A DNA stretch of 64,000 nucleotides from assembly GCA_963402885.1 (NCBI GenBank), contig OY727095.1, positions 14,947,001 to 15,011,000 on the forward strand. Reading direction: 5' to 3'. The notes under the pieces were generated by a model. The model saw only the letters and a list, made by a program, of their open reading frames with translations. It was not told the DNA's origin and ran no database searches. Shown one piece after another: positions 33,562 through 44,560 of this stretch. The stretch's first letter is position 1. The number at the start of each line of letters is the position of its first letter. This DNA is from Antedon bifida (taxonomy: Eukaryota > Echinodermata > Crinoidea > Comatulida > Antedonidae). The translations under genes and the position numbers were made by a program.

Positions 33562-34666
33562 AAGTAGTGGAACAACTGTAAAGATATGACTTTCACAATG
33601 AGAAAATCAAATTTTTTATAAAAATTGTAAACCATATAATAAATATTTGATTATTAAGTTTAAAAATCATTCTTTTCAAATTGTATAACTATTGCAAACT
33701 ACCAACCATTTTTTTCCTAACTGTGGGATCTTGGTCTATGGAGGAAAAAACTATTTAAATGTTTCCTCTATGACTGATCTGAAACGTCCCTGATTCTAAT
33801 AATTACATAAATAATATTGTTTGTTACAGTAGGTAAGATAGTCTCAGTATAAACATGGCAATCAAAAGCTAATTTAAAGACAGCAAACCACAATTAAAAA
33901 TAATTAATAAGACATTTAAAACAGCATTTATTCTCACACAACATATTTCTGCTGGATTATAAACCAAAATATGTTTTAGCTACTGTTTGTTGTATGAACC
34001 ATTGTATTGTAATATTACTACTAGCTCTAGACCACTGATGGAGCTATTATTTATAGCTCCATGTTTAAACCTTCATACAACAAGCTCTACTAGCTTAAAA
34101 GCCAAATTACTATAATGAAATTTAAAAATATATATAACTCACATCACACTAATGAATTCATAAATAATTGTAGGTAACCATAAAATGATGTTATTTGTCT
34201 GTAAAAGAATCCTCCATCCACTGGTCCAGCAATGGGATTGTACAGCCCTACTGTACATCAATGGACGCTACCAGCCTACAAGGTGTTTATTGTTATGCAA
34301 AATGCCAACACCCTCTTTGCCGCGTTCTGTATGTCACATGACTTCCTAATCAGTCTTGCATGTCAGTCTATTCAATAGAAAATAAAAGATTTTAAATCAA
34401 CAGAGAACAAACTCACAAACGCAGTTTTTGATAGGTTATTGGAAATTAATAATCACTTGTGTGTCTAAACTTGAAAGAGAACAATGACAGAAAATTGCCC
34501 TGGTGTTTTCTAGCCAAGGTGAAGAAAGTGTACAGTAAACAAGGACTAGGTAAACACACATCATCACATGACTTTTTCTGTGTAATTTACCCTATATATA
34601 TAATAAATTATTTTATTTATTAAAACCACAACATGTTTGTCAACTGTCAGATGCATGTTACATTTG
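33562..34666. other. AT-rich intergenic; nothing recognised
   Basis: No coding frame, RNA gene or clear repeat was recognised. A loose inverted pair around 33988-34085 (GTTGTATGAA and TTCATACAACA, with nearby ATGGAGCTAT and ATAGCTCCAT) is the only structure seen. Confidence 0.4.
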
Positions 34667-34670
34667 TTAA

Positions 34671-35217
34671 AGATGTATTGTCCCTTGAAACACAAAAAAA
34701 TGAAGGTCAGAATATTCTAAATTTAAATTGGCCATATCAAAGTAATGTTAAAGTTATTCACTTTAAGTCGAAAATTTGAGCCAAAAACAACAATTTTACG
34801 TAATTAACAGCTAAATTAACTTGATTACATTTCTTCTGGAAAATCATCGCGAGCGAACGTAAACAAAGATTTGAAACCATGATTATACATTATGCATGAT
34901 GCTAATTAGGATTGTTTACAACTCTTCACGGTTGAGAAGGTGTTCTCACACAGACCGCGAGGAAGTTTTATGATTATGCATACAGAGTAGCCAAATAAGC
35001 GTGTTACATTATGAGATATGTTTTGATCGAAAACTTTGACTGGAAGTCAAAGTTATTTTTTAAACCAAAAAACGTCTGTATTTCAGTTAAATGATTTTTT
35101 TTTCGACTAATTTTTGGTGAAAGTTAATGACTATTATGATACTTCAAAATGACCCACTTTTTTTCAAAATCTTTTATTTTTTATTTTTTTGGAATTTCAC
35201 AAAGGGACAATACATCT
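34671..35217. mobile_element. TTAA-flanked MITE, AGATGTATTGTCCC ends
   Basis: The ends are perfect inverted repeats AGATGTATTGTCCC and GGGACAATACATCT, flanked by TTAA on both sides (34667-34670 and 35218-35221). TTAA duplication is characteristic of piggyBac and Kolobok transposons. It is 547 bp, non-coding, and the same family as 54005-56252. Confidence 0.75.
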
Positions 35218-35221
35218 TTAA

Positions 35222-35902
35222 TCGAATGAAACTTCCAAATACATCCAAATATCCATTAGTATGAAGAGTGCTTGAAGTCTAAAACATCCAAACTTATACA
35301 TCCAAATCTTCATTAGTATGAAGAGTGCTCTAAAGTCTAAGCCATGAAAAAATGTTTTACTGACGAATTAAGATAAAATAATTGCATAATGAAATTAAAT
35401 TTCCTATCAGTTTTATTTTGTGAGGTAACAATGCCTTATGTGCACAATCTAACACAGAACAAAACACAATCCTTTGTAGTATACTGTAGATTAGAAATAC
35501 TAATATTCTTTTAAACTAATTAAACTTTTAAGGCACAATAAATTAATGTCAACAAAAACAAAAAAGAAAAAGTATTTTTGACGGTGTAACTGGAAACTGA
35601 ATTCAGATTTACAGTAGCCATAGTACAGCACCTACAATTATCCTACTTGACATATAAAATGTGTATTTATGTTGTTCACAACTTTATGTCCCTTCCAAAG
35701 GATGAGGTAATCATAAGACAACATCAAGTTTACCACACAATTGATATGATAATAGATGACCGATACTTGTCAGTACACATACTATCGCAAATCACAAATC
35801 TGATAATGTAATAATAGTTAATGCACACAATTGTGACAAATACTGTATCATAAATGTATAGTGGCATTCATCCTCTGAGTTGAGGAAATTCAGATATGGC
35901 AT
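35222..35902. other. AT-rich intergenic; nothing recognised
   Basis: Only a short imperfect direct repeat (ATCCAAAT-TCATTAGTATGAAGAGTGCT) at about 35243-35270 and 35302-35330. No gene seen. Confidence 0.4.
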
Positions 35903-37110
35903 GTACTGTACTCAGCAGCCACAGTGCATGGTCTACAGTACCAAGTCAATCAACAGGTAACGGGACGATTCGGCCCTGAGATGATTCGGCCCGGGACGAT
36001 TCGGCCCTGGGACTATTCGGCCCGGGACGATTCGGCCCTGAGACGATTCGGCACACTTAAATTTATCGGCTTTGATATGCATTTTATAAGCATAAAATAA
36101 GCCTTTTCCCCAAACTTTATTTCCAGAGAGACTATGGGGTAGTACTACTAGGGATAAAGATGCAATAAAGCAAACATTTTGAAAACATTGTCGAAAATGA
36201 TCAATTTTTAGTCACGCCAACGATGTAAACAAGTTACGCCCTCTGTTGGCCGCTTGGCGAATGCACGAAATAAACAAGGTTTTCGAAGTAATAAATTGAA
36301 TATAAAATTACGTTTTTTTAGTAATTTATTATATATATTATATCAAAATTGTCAATATCAATAAAATACGGATTGTTAAACACCTTTAAAAACTCGATAA
36401 ATACCCAAAAAAATGAATTTGGTCTAAAGTGAGACGTTTTGGCCCACAAAGTGGGATGTTTCGGCCCAAAAGTGGGCCGAATCGTCCCACCAAAAGTGGG
36501 CCGAATAGTCCCGGGCCGAATCGTCTCAGGGCCAAATCGTCCCTGAACCAATCAACACACTGTGAGATTGTACACAGCAGCCACAGTGCATGGTGTACAG
36601 TACCAAGTCAATCAACACACTGTGAGATTGTACACAGCAGCCACAGTGCATGGTCTACAGTACCAAGTCAATCAACACACTGTGAGATTGTACACAGCAG
36701 CCACAGTGCATGGTCTACAGTACCAAGTCAATCAACACACTGTGAGATTGTACACAGCAGCCACAGTGAATGGTCTACAGTACCAAGTCAATCAACACAC
36801 TGTGAGATTGTACACTGCAGCCACAGTGCATGGTCTACAGTACCAAGTCAATCAACCCACTGTGAGATTGTACACAGCAGCCACACAGTGCATGGTGTAC
36901 AGTACCAAGTCAATCAACACACTGTGAGATTGTACACAGTAGCCACAGTGTATGGTCTACAGTACCAAGTCAATCAACACACTGTGAGATTGTACACAGC
37001 ATCCACAGTGCATGGTGTACAGTACCAAGCCAATCAACACACTGTGAGATTGTACAAAGCAGCCACAGTGCATGGTCTACAGTACCAAGTCAATCAACAC
37101 ACTGTGAGAT
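35903..37110. repeat. 60-bp minisatellite, about 10 copies, split by a transposon
   Basis: The unit contains TCAATCAACACACTGTGAGA, then TTGTACACAGCAGCCACAGT and GCATGGTCTACAGTACCAAG. Nine-plus copies run from 36550 to 37110 (one of 62 bp). One 5' copy lies at 35903-35955, separated by the 594-bp insertion 35956-36549. As 60 is a multiple of three, the array gives long artificial frames. Confidence 0.9.
35956..36549. mobile_element. DNA element with 8-bp TSD and TIRs built of repeated GGGACGATTCGGCCC words
   Basis: The flanks are perfect AATCAACA copies (35948-35955 and 36550-36557). The ends are GGTAACGGGACGATT and AATCGTCCCTGAACC. Each terminal repeat consists of several 15-16-bp words (GGGACGATTCGGCCC and variants with GAGATGATTCGG or GGGACTATTCGG), about six on the left and about six on the right in inverse orientation. 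The centre is AT-rich with no open frame of interest. An 8-bp duplication is compatible with hAT, P or Merlin, but the ends match none that I recognise. Confidence 0.8.
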
Positions 37111-37317
37111 GATCCCTTATTACACTTTTTAAATAGTGTACCAATTTCTTTATCATACCATGGACCTATAAATAAGATAGGTCCATCATCATACTCTATG
37201 TGCATTGCAAGTTCTCAAATTGTTAAAATAAATTTCAGTATTAAATAGAAAAGTTCAGTAGTTTTTTATGCATTACGTCAAACTTTACAGTGCATTGTAG
37301 TTATTTGATGTATCATG

Positions 37318-37530
37318 AAAATGAAAGACCACAACGCTGTGTTTTCTGAAAATGAAAGACCACAACGCTGTGTTTTCTGAAAACAAAAGACCACAACACT
37401 GTGTTTTCTGAAAATGAAAGACCACAACGCTGTGTTTTCTGAAAATGAAAGACCACCACACTGTGTTTTCTGAAAATGAAAGACCACAACACTGTGTTTT
37501 TTTAAAATGAAAGACCACAACGCTGTGTTT
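37318..37530. repeat. 31-bp minisatellite, about 7 copies
   Basis: The unit AAAATGAAAGACCACAACGC plus TGTGTTTTCTG is repeated with few changes. It has no relation to the 60-bp array 200 bp to the left. Confidence 0.9.
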
Positions 37531-38396
37531 GAATGCTTGTTGTGAGATCAGAGAAGCCCCATGGAAGGCATGTTTGTTATGTGGTGACACAAGTATAGAA
37601 ACGTCACTCAGTTCTGATTGGTTGGTTAAAAAGCTTATATTTTTTCTCCATTCAAACAAAGTAAAACCTGATTCGACCAACGAGATGGATGGCTCGGTGT
37701 ATTGATGAGGGTATAGCCCCTGAGGCAGTGGCTGCAGGGTCGACGCTTGTCAATTTTTTGTTCTACTTTTTTTGTGGGTTTTAAAAAAAATGTTAAGCCT
37801 GATCTCCTCAATGAGTCGAGCATGAACGTTAAAACATCTTCATCATCCATGTGTTTACGTTCGTCTGAGGACCCAAGTCCGTAGCCAAGATTTTTACAGG
37901 GGGGTTCTTTTTTCCAAAAAAAAAAGGCACTTCTCCCCCTTATAGGAATTACCCTACGGTTTAACCTCCCCCACCCATTGAAGATTTAATATCAAACGTA
38001 TATCAAAACACCAATGCTGTTGGTCACCAGCCATAAGAGCAACCGCATCCTCTAAGAGTTTTCTGGCCCAGGACCTGGGCCCCACCATGGTTGAGGCTGA
38101 GGTAAGAAAAATTGAAAAGATAGGGCGCTAGATGCTTGGAAATTAGTGTTATACTTTGAAAACATCAGGCTATGTTTGGTAGAAAATATTGTATATTATA
38201 CATCGCACCAAAACCAACTGTTATACATCGCATCAAAGCCAACATCGCACCAAAGCCAACAAGCTTGCATGTTTCAGTCCCTCACGTAAGGAAAAGACAA
38301 AAAAGCACTAATTTGCTCTCCTTGTGTTTTCAAGGAAATAATGCCCCCCCTGGGGGGTTGGTATCCTGCAGGATACAGTCCAACAGTCGTTTTGGA
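37531..38396. other. Intergenic with transposon-end fragments
   Basis: AAGTCCGTAGCCAAGATTTT near 37875 and the following GGGGGGTTC resemble GGGCCGTAGCCAG/GGGTTCG ends seen near 43910 and 61874. GTATCCTGCAGGATAC at 38361 is a perfect 16-bp palindrome. No gene is supported. Confidence 0.35.
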
Positions 38397-38641
38397 GTGG
38401 AGTTGTGGCTTGGTGGTTATGATGCTTGGCTACCACTCCAAGGGTCCTGGGTTCAAGTCCCGTCACATGTCAGGATTTTTTCTAAGGACAAAATTACAAC
38501 TCCACTTCCAAAGACTTGTAATAAGACTTTGTTTATGTAGAACATCTTGTGTATATGTTTGTCTTGTGAACCTCTGAGGGTCCCTAATGATCAGCAATTG
38601 CTGGATGGATCACCCTCTTTAAATATGGTAAAAAAAAAAAA
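38397..38641 (+). mobile_element. tRNA-derived SINE with poly(A) tail
   Basis: A tRNA-like head has an A box (TGGCTTGGTGGTT) near 38404 and a B box (GGTTCAAGTCC) near 38450 at tRNA spacing. A body follows, then GATCAGCAATTGCTGGATGG, and an A run ends the element at about 38641. The folded head would not give a functional tRNA. Confidence 0.7.
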
Positions 38642-39537
38642 CATACTACAGACAGTCATACAAAACAAGAAATAAGGCCATGTCCCAACTTGGCTGAGAG
38701 TCATTGGCCAACCTACTTAACCTGGCTGGGCTAGTCTACTATTTTAGGTCTAGGCTTAGCCTAACTAGCTAGAGTAGGAGGGGCCAGCCTAGCCTAAAGC
38801 TAGGAAAAAAAAAATCGGACAGAAAATGTGGAGTTGTTTACCTATATTTCACTAATACAAATCTAACAAGCAATAGCCAACAAAATATTGATAATAAGTT
38901 ACAAAGTATCATTTTAAAGTTAATATTGTGCCATAAAAAGGGTTATTTGATTGTCAATTGGCTGTGTTTACAAAGGGCTGTCACACGCGATGATACTAGA
39001 AGATAGAGCAGCAGCTGGAAGGATGACAGCACATGTTTTTCTACTGTGTTTTAGTAACCAAAATGGTTGACATTTTTCGGAGAAAAGAATCATCAAAAAC
39101 AGAAGTGAATCTCTCTTTCCAATTATTACACATTATTTAGGCCCACTATTAAATATTGTTTTTATTAACTATATTTTTTACAAAAAAATTGCTTTGTTAA
39201 TTAAAAGAAACCATTTGGTTGGTACTTGTCTGCCTGCTCTAGAGGTGTTTCTGTAACACCGCATTGGATACACTGTGAGGTAATGAAAGTAAATTGGCGC
39301 CTGAAAGTCAATTGGCGCTTGAAAGGAATGGGGAATCCCCCTTGGCGACGCTAATTGCTGGTTTTAGGAGCGCGATCGCGCAGGCGCTCCTTAAAAATGA
39401 TGGACTGATCGCTTTCGGAAATTCCCTTTTATTGTGTACAAAGAGGAGACCTACGCAAGAAGGATCAAGTAATTAAGCAAGGAGTTGTTAATTAGAACTC
39501 CCTATGTAAGAAGCGGGCCTAGAATATAATCATAAAA
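38642..39537. other. Intergenic; nothing recognised
   Basis: No gene supported. TAGGCCTA-type words and CTAGCCTAG clusters occur near 38745-38800. Confidence 0.4.
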
Positions 39538-40163
39538 GGCCAATTTACACAGACGAGCGGTAACAGTAAGCAGTAAAGTTGATCGGAAAACGCAAAAATA
39601 GAATGTTATTTCTTATGACCATTTACACAGAACGTGGAGCGGACAAGCGGTTGAGCGGAAATCCGCTCAGGATCGAAACAGATTCGATTTTGTGAAAATA
39701 CCGCGCTGTAATTATGGATTCTGGCCAATCAACGACATGATTGAAATGACGTCATCTATCAACAACTTTTTTTTGTGTCCGTCGAGTAGTCAAAGACGAC
39801 AATAAATACGAGTGCCGTAGTAGCCCCCGCCTAGTTTTGCAACTTCTTTTTATTCAGAAATACAAACACCTACGACGTGACTAATTGTTCGTATAAGGAT
39901 AGTGAAAAGAAAATATACATTTTAGTACGTTATTAGGCAACAAGTCCCTCTAAAACTTAGGTCTGTGTGTGCTAGGCCTACTGACAGTCAGTCACATCCA
40001 GGCCAGCAGTGACTGTAATAATATGCATTAGCCTCGAGGCCTACACGCACCTACTTTCCACCACTCTGTTCGCGAACTCCGCGTGCTGTGTAAATGGAAA
40101 AAGCCACGCGGTTTTTCGCTTACAATTACTGCTTACCGTTACCGCTCGTCTATGTAAATTGGC
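39538..40163. mobile_element. Long-TIR element, CCAATTTACACAGACGAGCG ends
   Basis: The left arm GCCAATTTACACAGACGAGC with GGTAAC-GTAAGCAGTAA is mirrored at the right (TTACTGCTTAC-GTTACCGCTCGTC, then TATGTAAATTGGC to 40163). Pairing resumes at CCATTTACACAG/CTGTGTAAATGG further in, so the arms extend about 110 bp. No transposase. A related start, GCCCATTTACACTAGG, lies near 63734. Confidence 0.65.
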
Positions 40164-40637
40164 ATTTCACTCTACACACCACGCGTGGCGAATGTCCCTG
40201 GCCGGCCCTACGAAAGCAACACATGCGCAGTGTAACTAAAATGAACTAACTTTTTTCTGCGGGGCCGGATAATTCATAGTCAGAGTCGGCAAATGATGTA
40301 AAATCACGAATTTTCTTTGTAAAATAAATTTGAAAATACACTGGAAACGGCGGGATTATTAGCTATTTTATGATACGATCTTGCTATTTAGTAATAAAGC
40401 AGTGGCGTAACAGGCGGGGGGCAGGGGGGGGCGGAATACCCCCTGGCGGATTTTACCGGGTTGAGAAGCGTTCGATCGGGCTGGGTAACAAGTAAAAAAA
40501 ATAAAATAAAATACAAAGAAGGGATAGAAGAAAGAAAAAGAAAGAAAATATAAGAATAAAATATACGATATATGATATGGCTTCAAATGAGTCAAATAAG
40601 TCACAGTACAGTATGATATTCAAGTAAGATGATATGA

Positions 40638-42355
40638 AATACACAAAATCCTGGTAATACACCCACCTCGATTCCGAATGTTACTGTGCAATATGTTAAT
40701 GAGTTAAATGAATTTTATAACCGTTTTAATGTTCATGATTTTAAAAAAGAAAGAGAGGCTCTATTTAGCTTGTGTCGGGTGACTGAAGATGATCCCAAAT
40801 TTAGTATAAGCATTTCTGATGTACATAACGAATTCATGAAACTCAATTCATCGAAGGCTGCTGGGCCGGATAGAATCCCACCACGAGTACTTAAGGTCTG
40901 CTCTCCTCACCTTGATGGTATATTTACATTTATTTTCAATATGTGTCTTTCTTATCATGCGTTCCCGGATATTTGGAAACTTTCATGCATAATACCGGTA
41001 CCTAAGAAACCTAAGATTAACAGCATGAATGATTTGAGACCCGTTGCACTCACGTCTGTCGCGATGAAAATATTGGAACGTATTATTTTAAAAATTATGC
41101 AACCTTATGCTGAAAAAGTGTTAGACCCGTTGCAATTTGCTTACCGATCACTCCGTAGTACCAGTGATGCGATTTATTTTAAATTACATAAATTGTATTC
41201 ACATCTAGATAATGTAAAGAAAGGCCACTCGGCACGTATTATGTATTTTGATTTTCAATCTGCGTTTAATACCATACAACCCCATATCTTAGCAGACAAA
41301 ATGTTGAATATGGAGTTTCCCCGTCCGATTGTTCGTTTAGTTTTAAATTTCATTTGTGATAGAAAACAATTTGTTAATATTAATGGTGTTAAGTCAGAAA
41401 TCGTAACCTCTGACACCGGTGTTCCTCAGGGTACTGTCAACGCACCTAAATTATATTCCTTGTATACGGCGGATTACAGATCTTTAAATGATGAGCTCTG
41501 CCCCGTTGTTAAATTCGCTGATGACACTAGTACTATTGGTCTCATAGTTTCAAACAATGATGAAAATTATCGTAGCGAAATACAAAGATTTGTTAAATTT
41601 TGTGACGATAATTATCTCCAAATAAATGCATCAAAAACAAAGGAGATGATCATTGATTTTAGGACTAAACATAAATTTAATTTTCAACCAATCACTATCA
41701 AAGGTAAAGAAATTGAAATTGTTGACCAGTACAAGTATCTAGGAATTGTTTTCAATGATAAACTGAGTTGGGGAGACCATATAGACTTCATCAGCAAAAA
41801 ATTAAGTCCCAGAATGTATTGTATGAGAACTTTATATAAATTTAACTCCTGTGATTTGATGTTACTTTCGTTCTATAGATCCGTTATATGTAGTGTTTGG
41901 ACGTATTGCCTCTCCTGTTGGGCTGGTAATGTTACCGGAGGGAATAAAGGACGCCTTGAAACTTTCATCCGTCGGGCTGGTAAAATGATTGGTCTGGAAC
42001 TGCCTTCCTTTACCGATGTGCACCTAGAACACCTCCAGAAAGATTTCGAACGCATTGAGTTGGATGCCTCTCATCCTCTCCACAAAGTGATAATAGACCA
42101 ACTTAATCCAAGTGGTAGATTGAGGCTCCTCGGTGTGAAAACAAATCGATTTGCTAAATCCTTTATTCCCTCCGGTATCATCCAGTACAACAGGAAGTCA
42201 AGAAGATAATTTTATATTGTAAATTTTTAGATGTTTTTATATGAATGGTTTTATGCTATATTTGTTTTTATAGTGTTTTCTTTGTTAATATGACGAGCAA
42301 TGAATTTCCTTTTTGAGGATCAATAAAAGTTATCTTATCTTATCTTATCTTATCC
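40638..42355 (+). mobile_element. 5'-truncated non-LTR retrotransposon (CR1/Rex1-like)
   Basis: A frame runs from 40638 to TAA at 42207-42209. Following it, a short 3' UTR ends in a (TCTTA)n tail at about 42330-42355, a CR1/L2/Rex1 habit. The protein has the reverse-transcriptase blocks in order: KAAGPDRIPPRVLK, LRPVALTSVAMKILER, YFDFQSAFNTI, GVPQGTVNAPKLYSLYTAD, the catalytic VKFADDTST and NASKTKEMIIDFR, then the YKYLGIVFNDKLSWGDH segment. The frame is uninterrupted, so the copy is young, but the endonuclease half is absent. It is inserted within the hAT-like element 40400-43788. Confidence 0.85.
40686..42209 (+). CDS. Reverse transcriptase domain of the truncated LINE
   Basis: About 507 residues of open frame are readable from 40686, with open codons back to 40638. 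It copies LINE RNA at the chromosomal nick. The FADD box supplies the catalytic Asp pair and an upstream Asp is in YFDFQSAF. A C-terminal region of about 180 residues is intact. No start codon or endonuclease belongs to this copy, so it is probably not translated as such. Confidence 0.8.
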   Translation: MQYVNELNEFYNRFNVHDFKKEREALFSLCRVTEDDPKFSISISDVHNEFMKLNSSKAAGPDRIPPRVLKVCSPHLDGIFTFIFNMCLSYHAFPDIWKLSCIIPVPKKPKINSMNDLRPVALTSVAMKILERIILKIMQPYAEKVLDPLQFAYRSLRSTSDAIYFKLHKLYSHLDNVKKGHSARIMYFDFQSAFNTIQPHILADKMLNMEFPRPIVRLVLNFICDRKQFVNINGVKSEIVTSDTGVPQGTVNAPKLYSLYTADYRSLNDELCPVVKFADDTSTIGLIVSNNDENYRSEIQRFVKFCDDNYLQINASKTKEMIIDFRTKHKFNFQPITIKGKEIEIVDQYKYLGIVFNDKLSWGDHIDFISKKLSPRMYCMRTLYKFNSCDLMLLSFYRSVICSVWTYCLSCWAGNVTGGNKGRLETFIRRAGKMIGLELPSFTDVHLEHLQKDFERIELDASHPLHKVIIDQLNPSGRLRLLGVKTNRFAKSFIPSGIIQYNRKSRR

Positions 42356-42481
42356 TGACTGACAACTCGTGGGAAGACGCACTGCTTATCAATACATTAA
42401 CATGCGGTCAGTTGACTGTGGTTTTTGGCGTCTTTACTCTTTTATCTAAGCCGCCATGATGCATTTGCCAAATTGCCTACC

Positions 42482-43250
42482 CAGGGCCGTAACCAGGTTT
42501 GACGGCGGGGTGGATCGTTAAGTTGTTTAGTGGAACCATACCCTCAATTTTTTTTTCTCTATAGGCCTATGTATGGCCGCAAATCGCATTTCCGGCTAAT
42601 CTCTTTTGTTTATGAACTATATAATTTGATGTAATTTCCAGCCCACGAATTTCAATTGCCGACCTTATTGCCGACCTTAAATTGTCAGAGGACGGCATTC
42701 TCTTGCCGACCGAAACTAGGCTAGATCCTCCTCCTTTTAAAGCCTCCTAGCAACAACATGGTACATTAAGGGATGGTATCATTGAGATTTTAACAGCCAT
42801 ATTCACCATCATGTGGTGTTTAGGTAACAAACCATGGAATTAAGATGATCCCTGAATTCACTCAACCATTGCATCTTGCACTTGAGTTGCATGCTTTCTC
42901 TATCAAAGCAGCTGGCTGGGCACATCACATGCACGCCGTGACCTGTGTAGGGGAATACCCTTTTATGTCAAGCAAACAACTACCTCTGTGTACGGCTAGC
43001 TCCAGAACCAATGTTCAGCAGTTATCAAATAGAATTTCTTGTAAATTTTAGTGTTAGGTTTTCATATTTTAGTTAAAATATATTTTATATTCTTATGTCG
43101 ATTTATATTAATTAAATTTATTAAGGCTTGACTAGTAAACAATCGTAGTGTTGTGTTAGTATGCCCAGCAAAAACAAAAGTGGGAGGCCAAGCAGAACTC
43201 GCTGTTCAGCGGGGGATCGTACGATCCCCCAATCCCCCTGGTTACGGGCC
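42482..43250. mobile_element. Second hAT-like element nested in the first
   Basis: The left end CAGGGCCGTAACCAGG and right end CCTGGTTACGGGCC are flanked by TGCCTACC (42474-42481 and 43251-43258). Two bases at the right terminus are ambiguous because the duplication starts with TG. Subterminal GGGGGATCGTACGATCCCCC is a palindrome. No transposase is seen. Confidence 0.6.
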
Positions 43251-43796
43251 TGCCTACCTGTAAGCACATTACAGCATTTCATTCACTCCCGGACAGGCAT
43301 TCACTTTCTTTTCGCATAGAATAAAATTACTAGTACATGTAACACTTAATGTTTGTAGACTACTGTATAGTTTATTAGTTATTATTATCTAGTTCAAACA
43401 CACGAGTATATGGCTAATCTTAATATACATTGCGTTAATATGTCGTATTTGTTTGTTTTTTTTATATACGTTGAAGAGACATGTTTACCAAGCGCGGTTC
43501 CGGTCCATAGAACACGCGCGGGGGCCGGCATCTCATACACAATTGTGACGCTGTGCTGTGCGTGTGAGGCCACCTTAAAAAAATCTACTACTAGGCCCTA
43601 GTTGGAGGCGTCATTTATCATGAATTTTATGTGCGAGAGTACCATTTCCGACGATCTAGGGGTGTCATTTACTAAAATTCGCTTCGCCACAGCCCCCACC
43701 ATGGGGAGGCTGTGGCTCAAGTACTTGGTGTCTGGAAGGATCAGCCCCTGTTTGCCCCCCCTGACAAGACCTCCTTGTTACGCGGCTGTAATAAAG

Positions 43797-44034
43797 GTAA
43801 CATTTCCCTGCTGGCTATACTACAGAAAAGGCAAAAAATCATCATATGGGCTAGGCCTACAGTATGCCTAGTAGGCTCTCTGGTTTGAAAGGGCACTTCA
43901 GGAAAAGGGGGTTCGTTCGAACCCTACGAACCCCCCTGGCTACGGGCTTGGGACCGATCCAATGCAGTTGACGTCTGTTCTCTAACTAATATATTAATAA
44001 CAACAGCAAGTTGTGGAGACTCCCTCCCTCCCTG
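43797..44034. other. Intergenic with a transposon-end fragment
   Basis: GGGGGTTCGTTCGAACCC then CCCCCCTGGCTACGGGCTTG at about 43908-43950 resembles the right end of a CAGGCCCGTAGCCAG-type element whose left partner is not seen. Confidence 0.35.
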
Positions 44035-44560
44035 CCTACTAGTACTACTCTACTAGGCCTACTATAGTAGTAGGCCTAGGGTTAAAAGCCTAGGCTAGTA
44101 GGTCTTTGGGCTGCCCTATGAGGCCTCCGTACTTTTATCGGCAGGCCTAGCGATGATTTTCGCGAAGCTAAGCTGGCGATGTATTTCTGAAGGGTGCTCA
44201 GTATTAATTGATTAAATAAAAATAGTTATTTTAAAAAAAATATCGATTTTTTACAATTTTATGATTGCAGGATGATGTAGACTACTCGTGAGTAGGTTGG
44301 CTGCAGATTTTGAGTAATTTTAAGGGGTGGGTACGAAACTGCATTAGCGCCGGCCTTTGTTAGCTAGAGCATGGCTAGAGGTAGGGCCTGCCCCAGCTAG
44401 TAGGCCTAGGCCTACTAGGCTACTACTACTACTAGGCAATGTCTCCCTACCTAGGCTAGGCCTAGGCCCTACTAGACTAGGCCTAGCCTAGGCCTAGCAA
44501 TATGGGAATCCCTAGCAATTATATAGAGTATTAGGCCTAGGCCTAGCCTAGGATACGAAT
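44035..44560. repeat. Dense TAGGCCTA/CTAGGC palindrome region
   Basis: TAGGCCTA, CCTAGGCCTAGG and AGGCTAGGCCTAGGC words are packed here, especially at 44040-44100 and 44395-44545. Smaller clusters occur near 4565-4600, 5160-5190, 5475-5525, 5880-5905, 38745-38800 and 59812-59830. No coding function is apparent. Confidence 0.7.

Larger units (their letters stand above)
40400..43788. mobile_element. hAT-like element carrying two nested insertions
   Basis: The ends are CAGTGGCGTAACAGG and CCTTGTTACGCGGCTG, flanked by perfect TAATAAAG duplications (40392-40399 and 43789-43796). Inside are the LINE at 40638-42355 and a second hAT-like element at 42482-43250. Without these the host would be about 0.9 kb and non-coding, with G-rich and C-rich subterminal parts. 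Confidence 0.75.

Noticed and set aside
36429-37112. 227-codon plus-strand frame
   Set aside because: It is the 60-bp minisatellite (a multiple of three) plus part of the inserted DNA element.
37635-37850. 71-codon minus-strand frame with a C-x2-C-like pair
   Set aside because: No splice context or family match. Surrounded by minisatellite and transposon-end fragments.
38397-38470. tRNA gene (also 17000-17072 and 54540-54605)
   Set aside because: A and B boxes are present but acceptor stems do not pair and SINE bodies follow.
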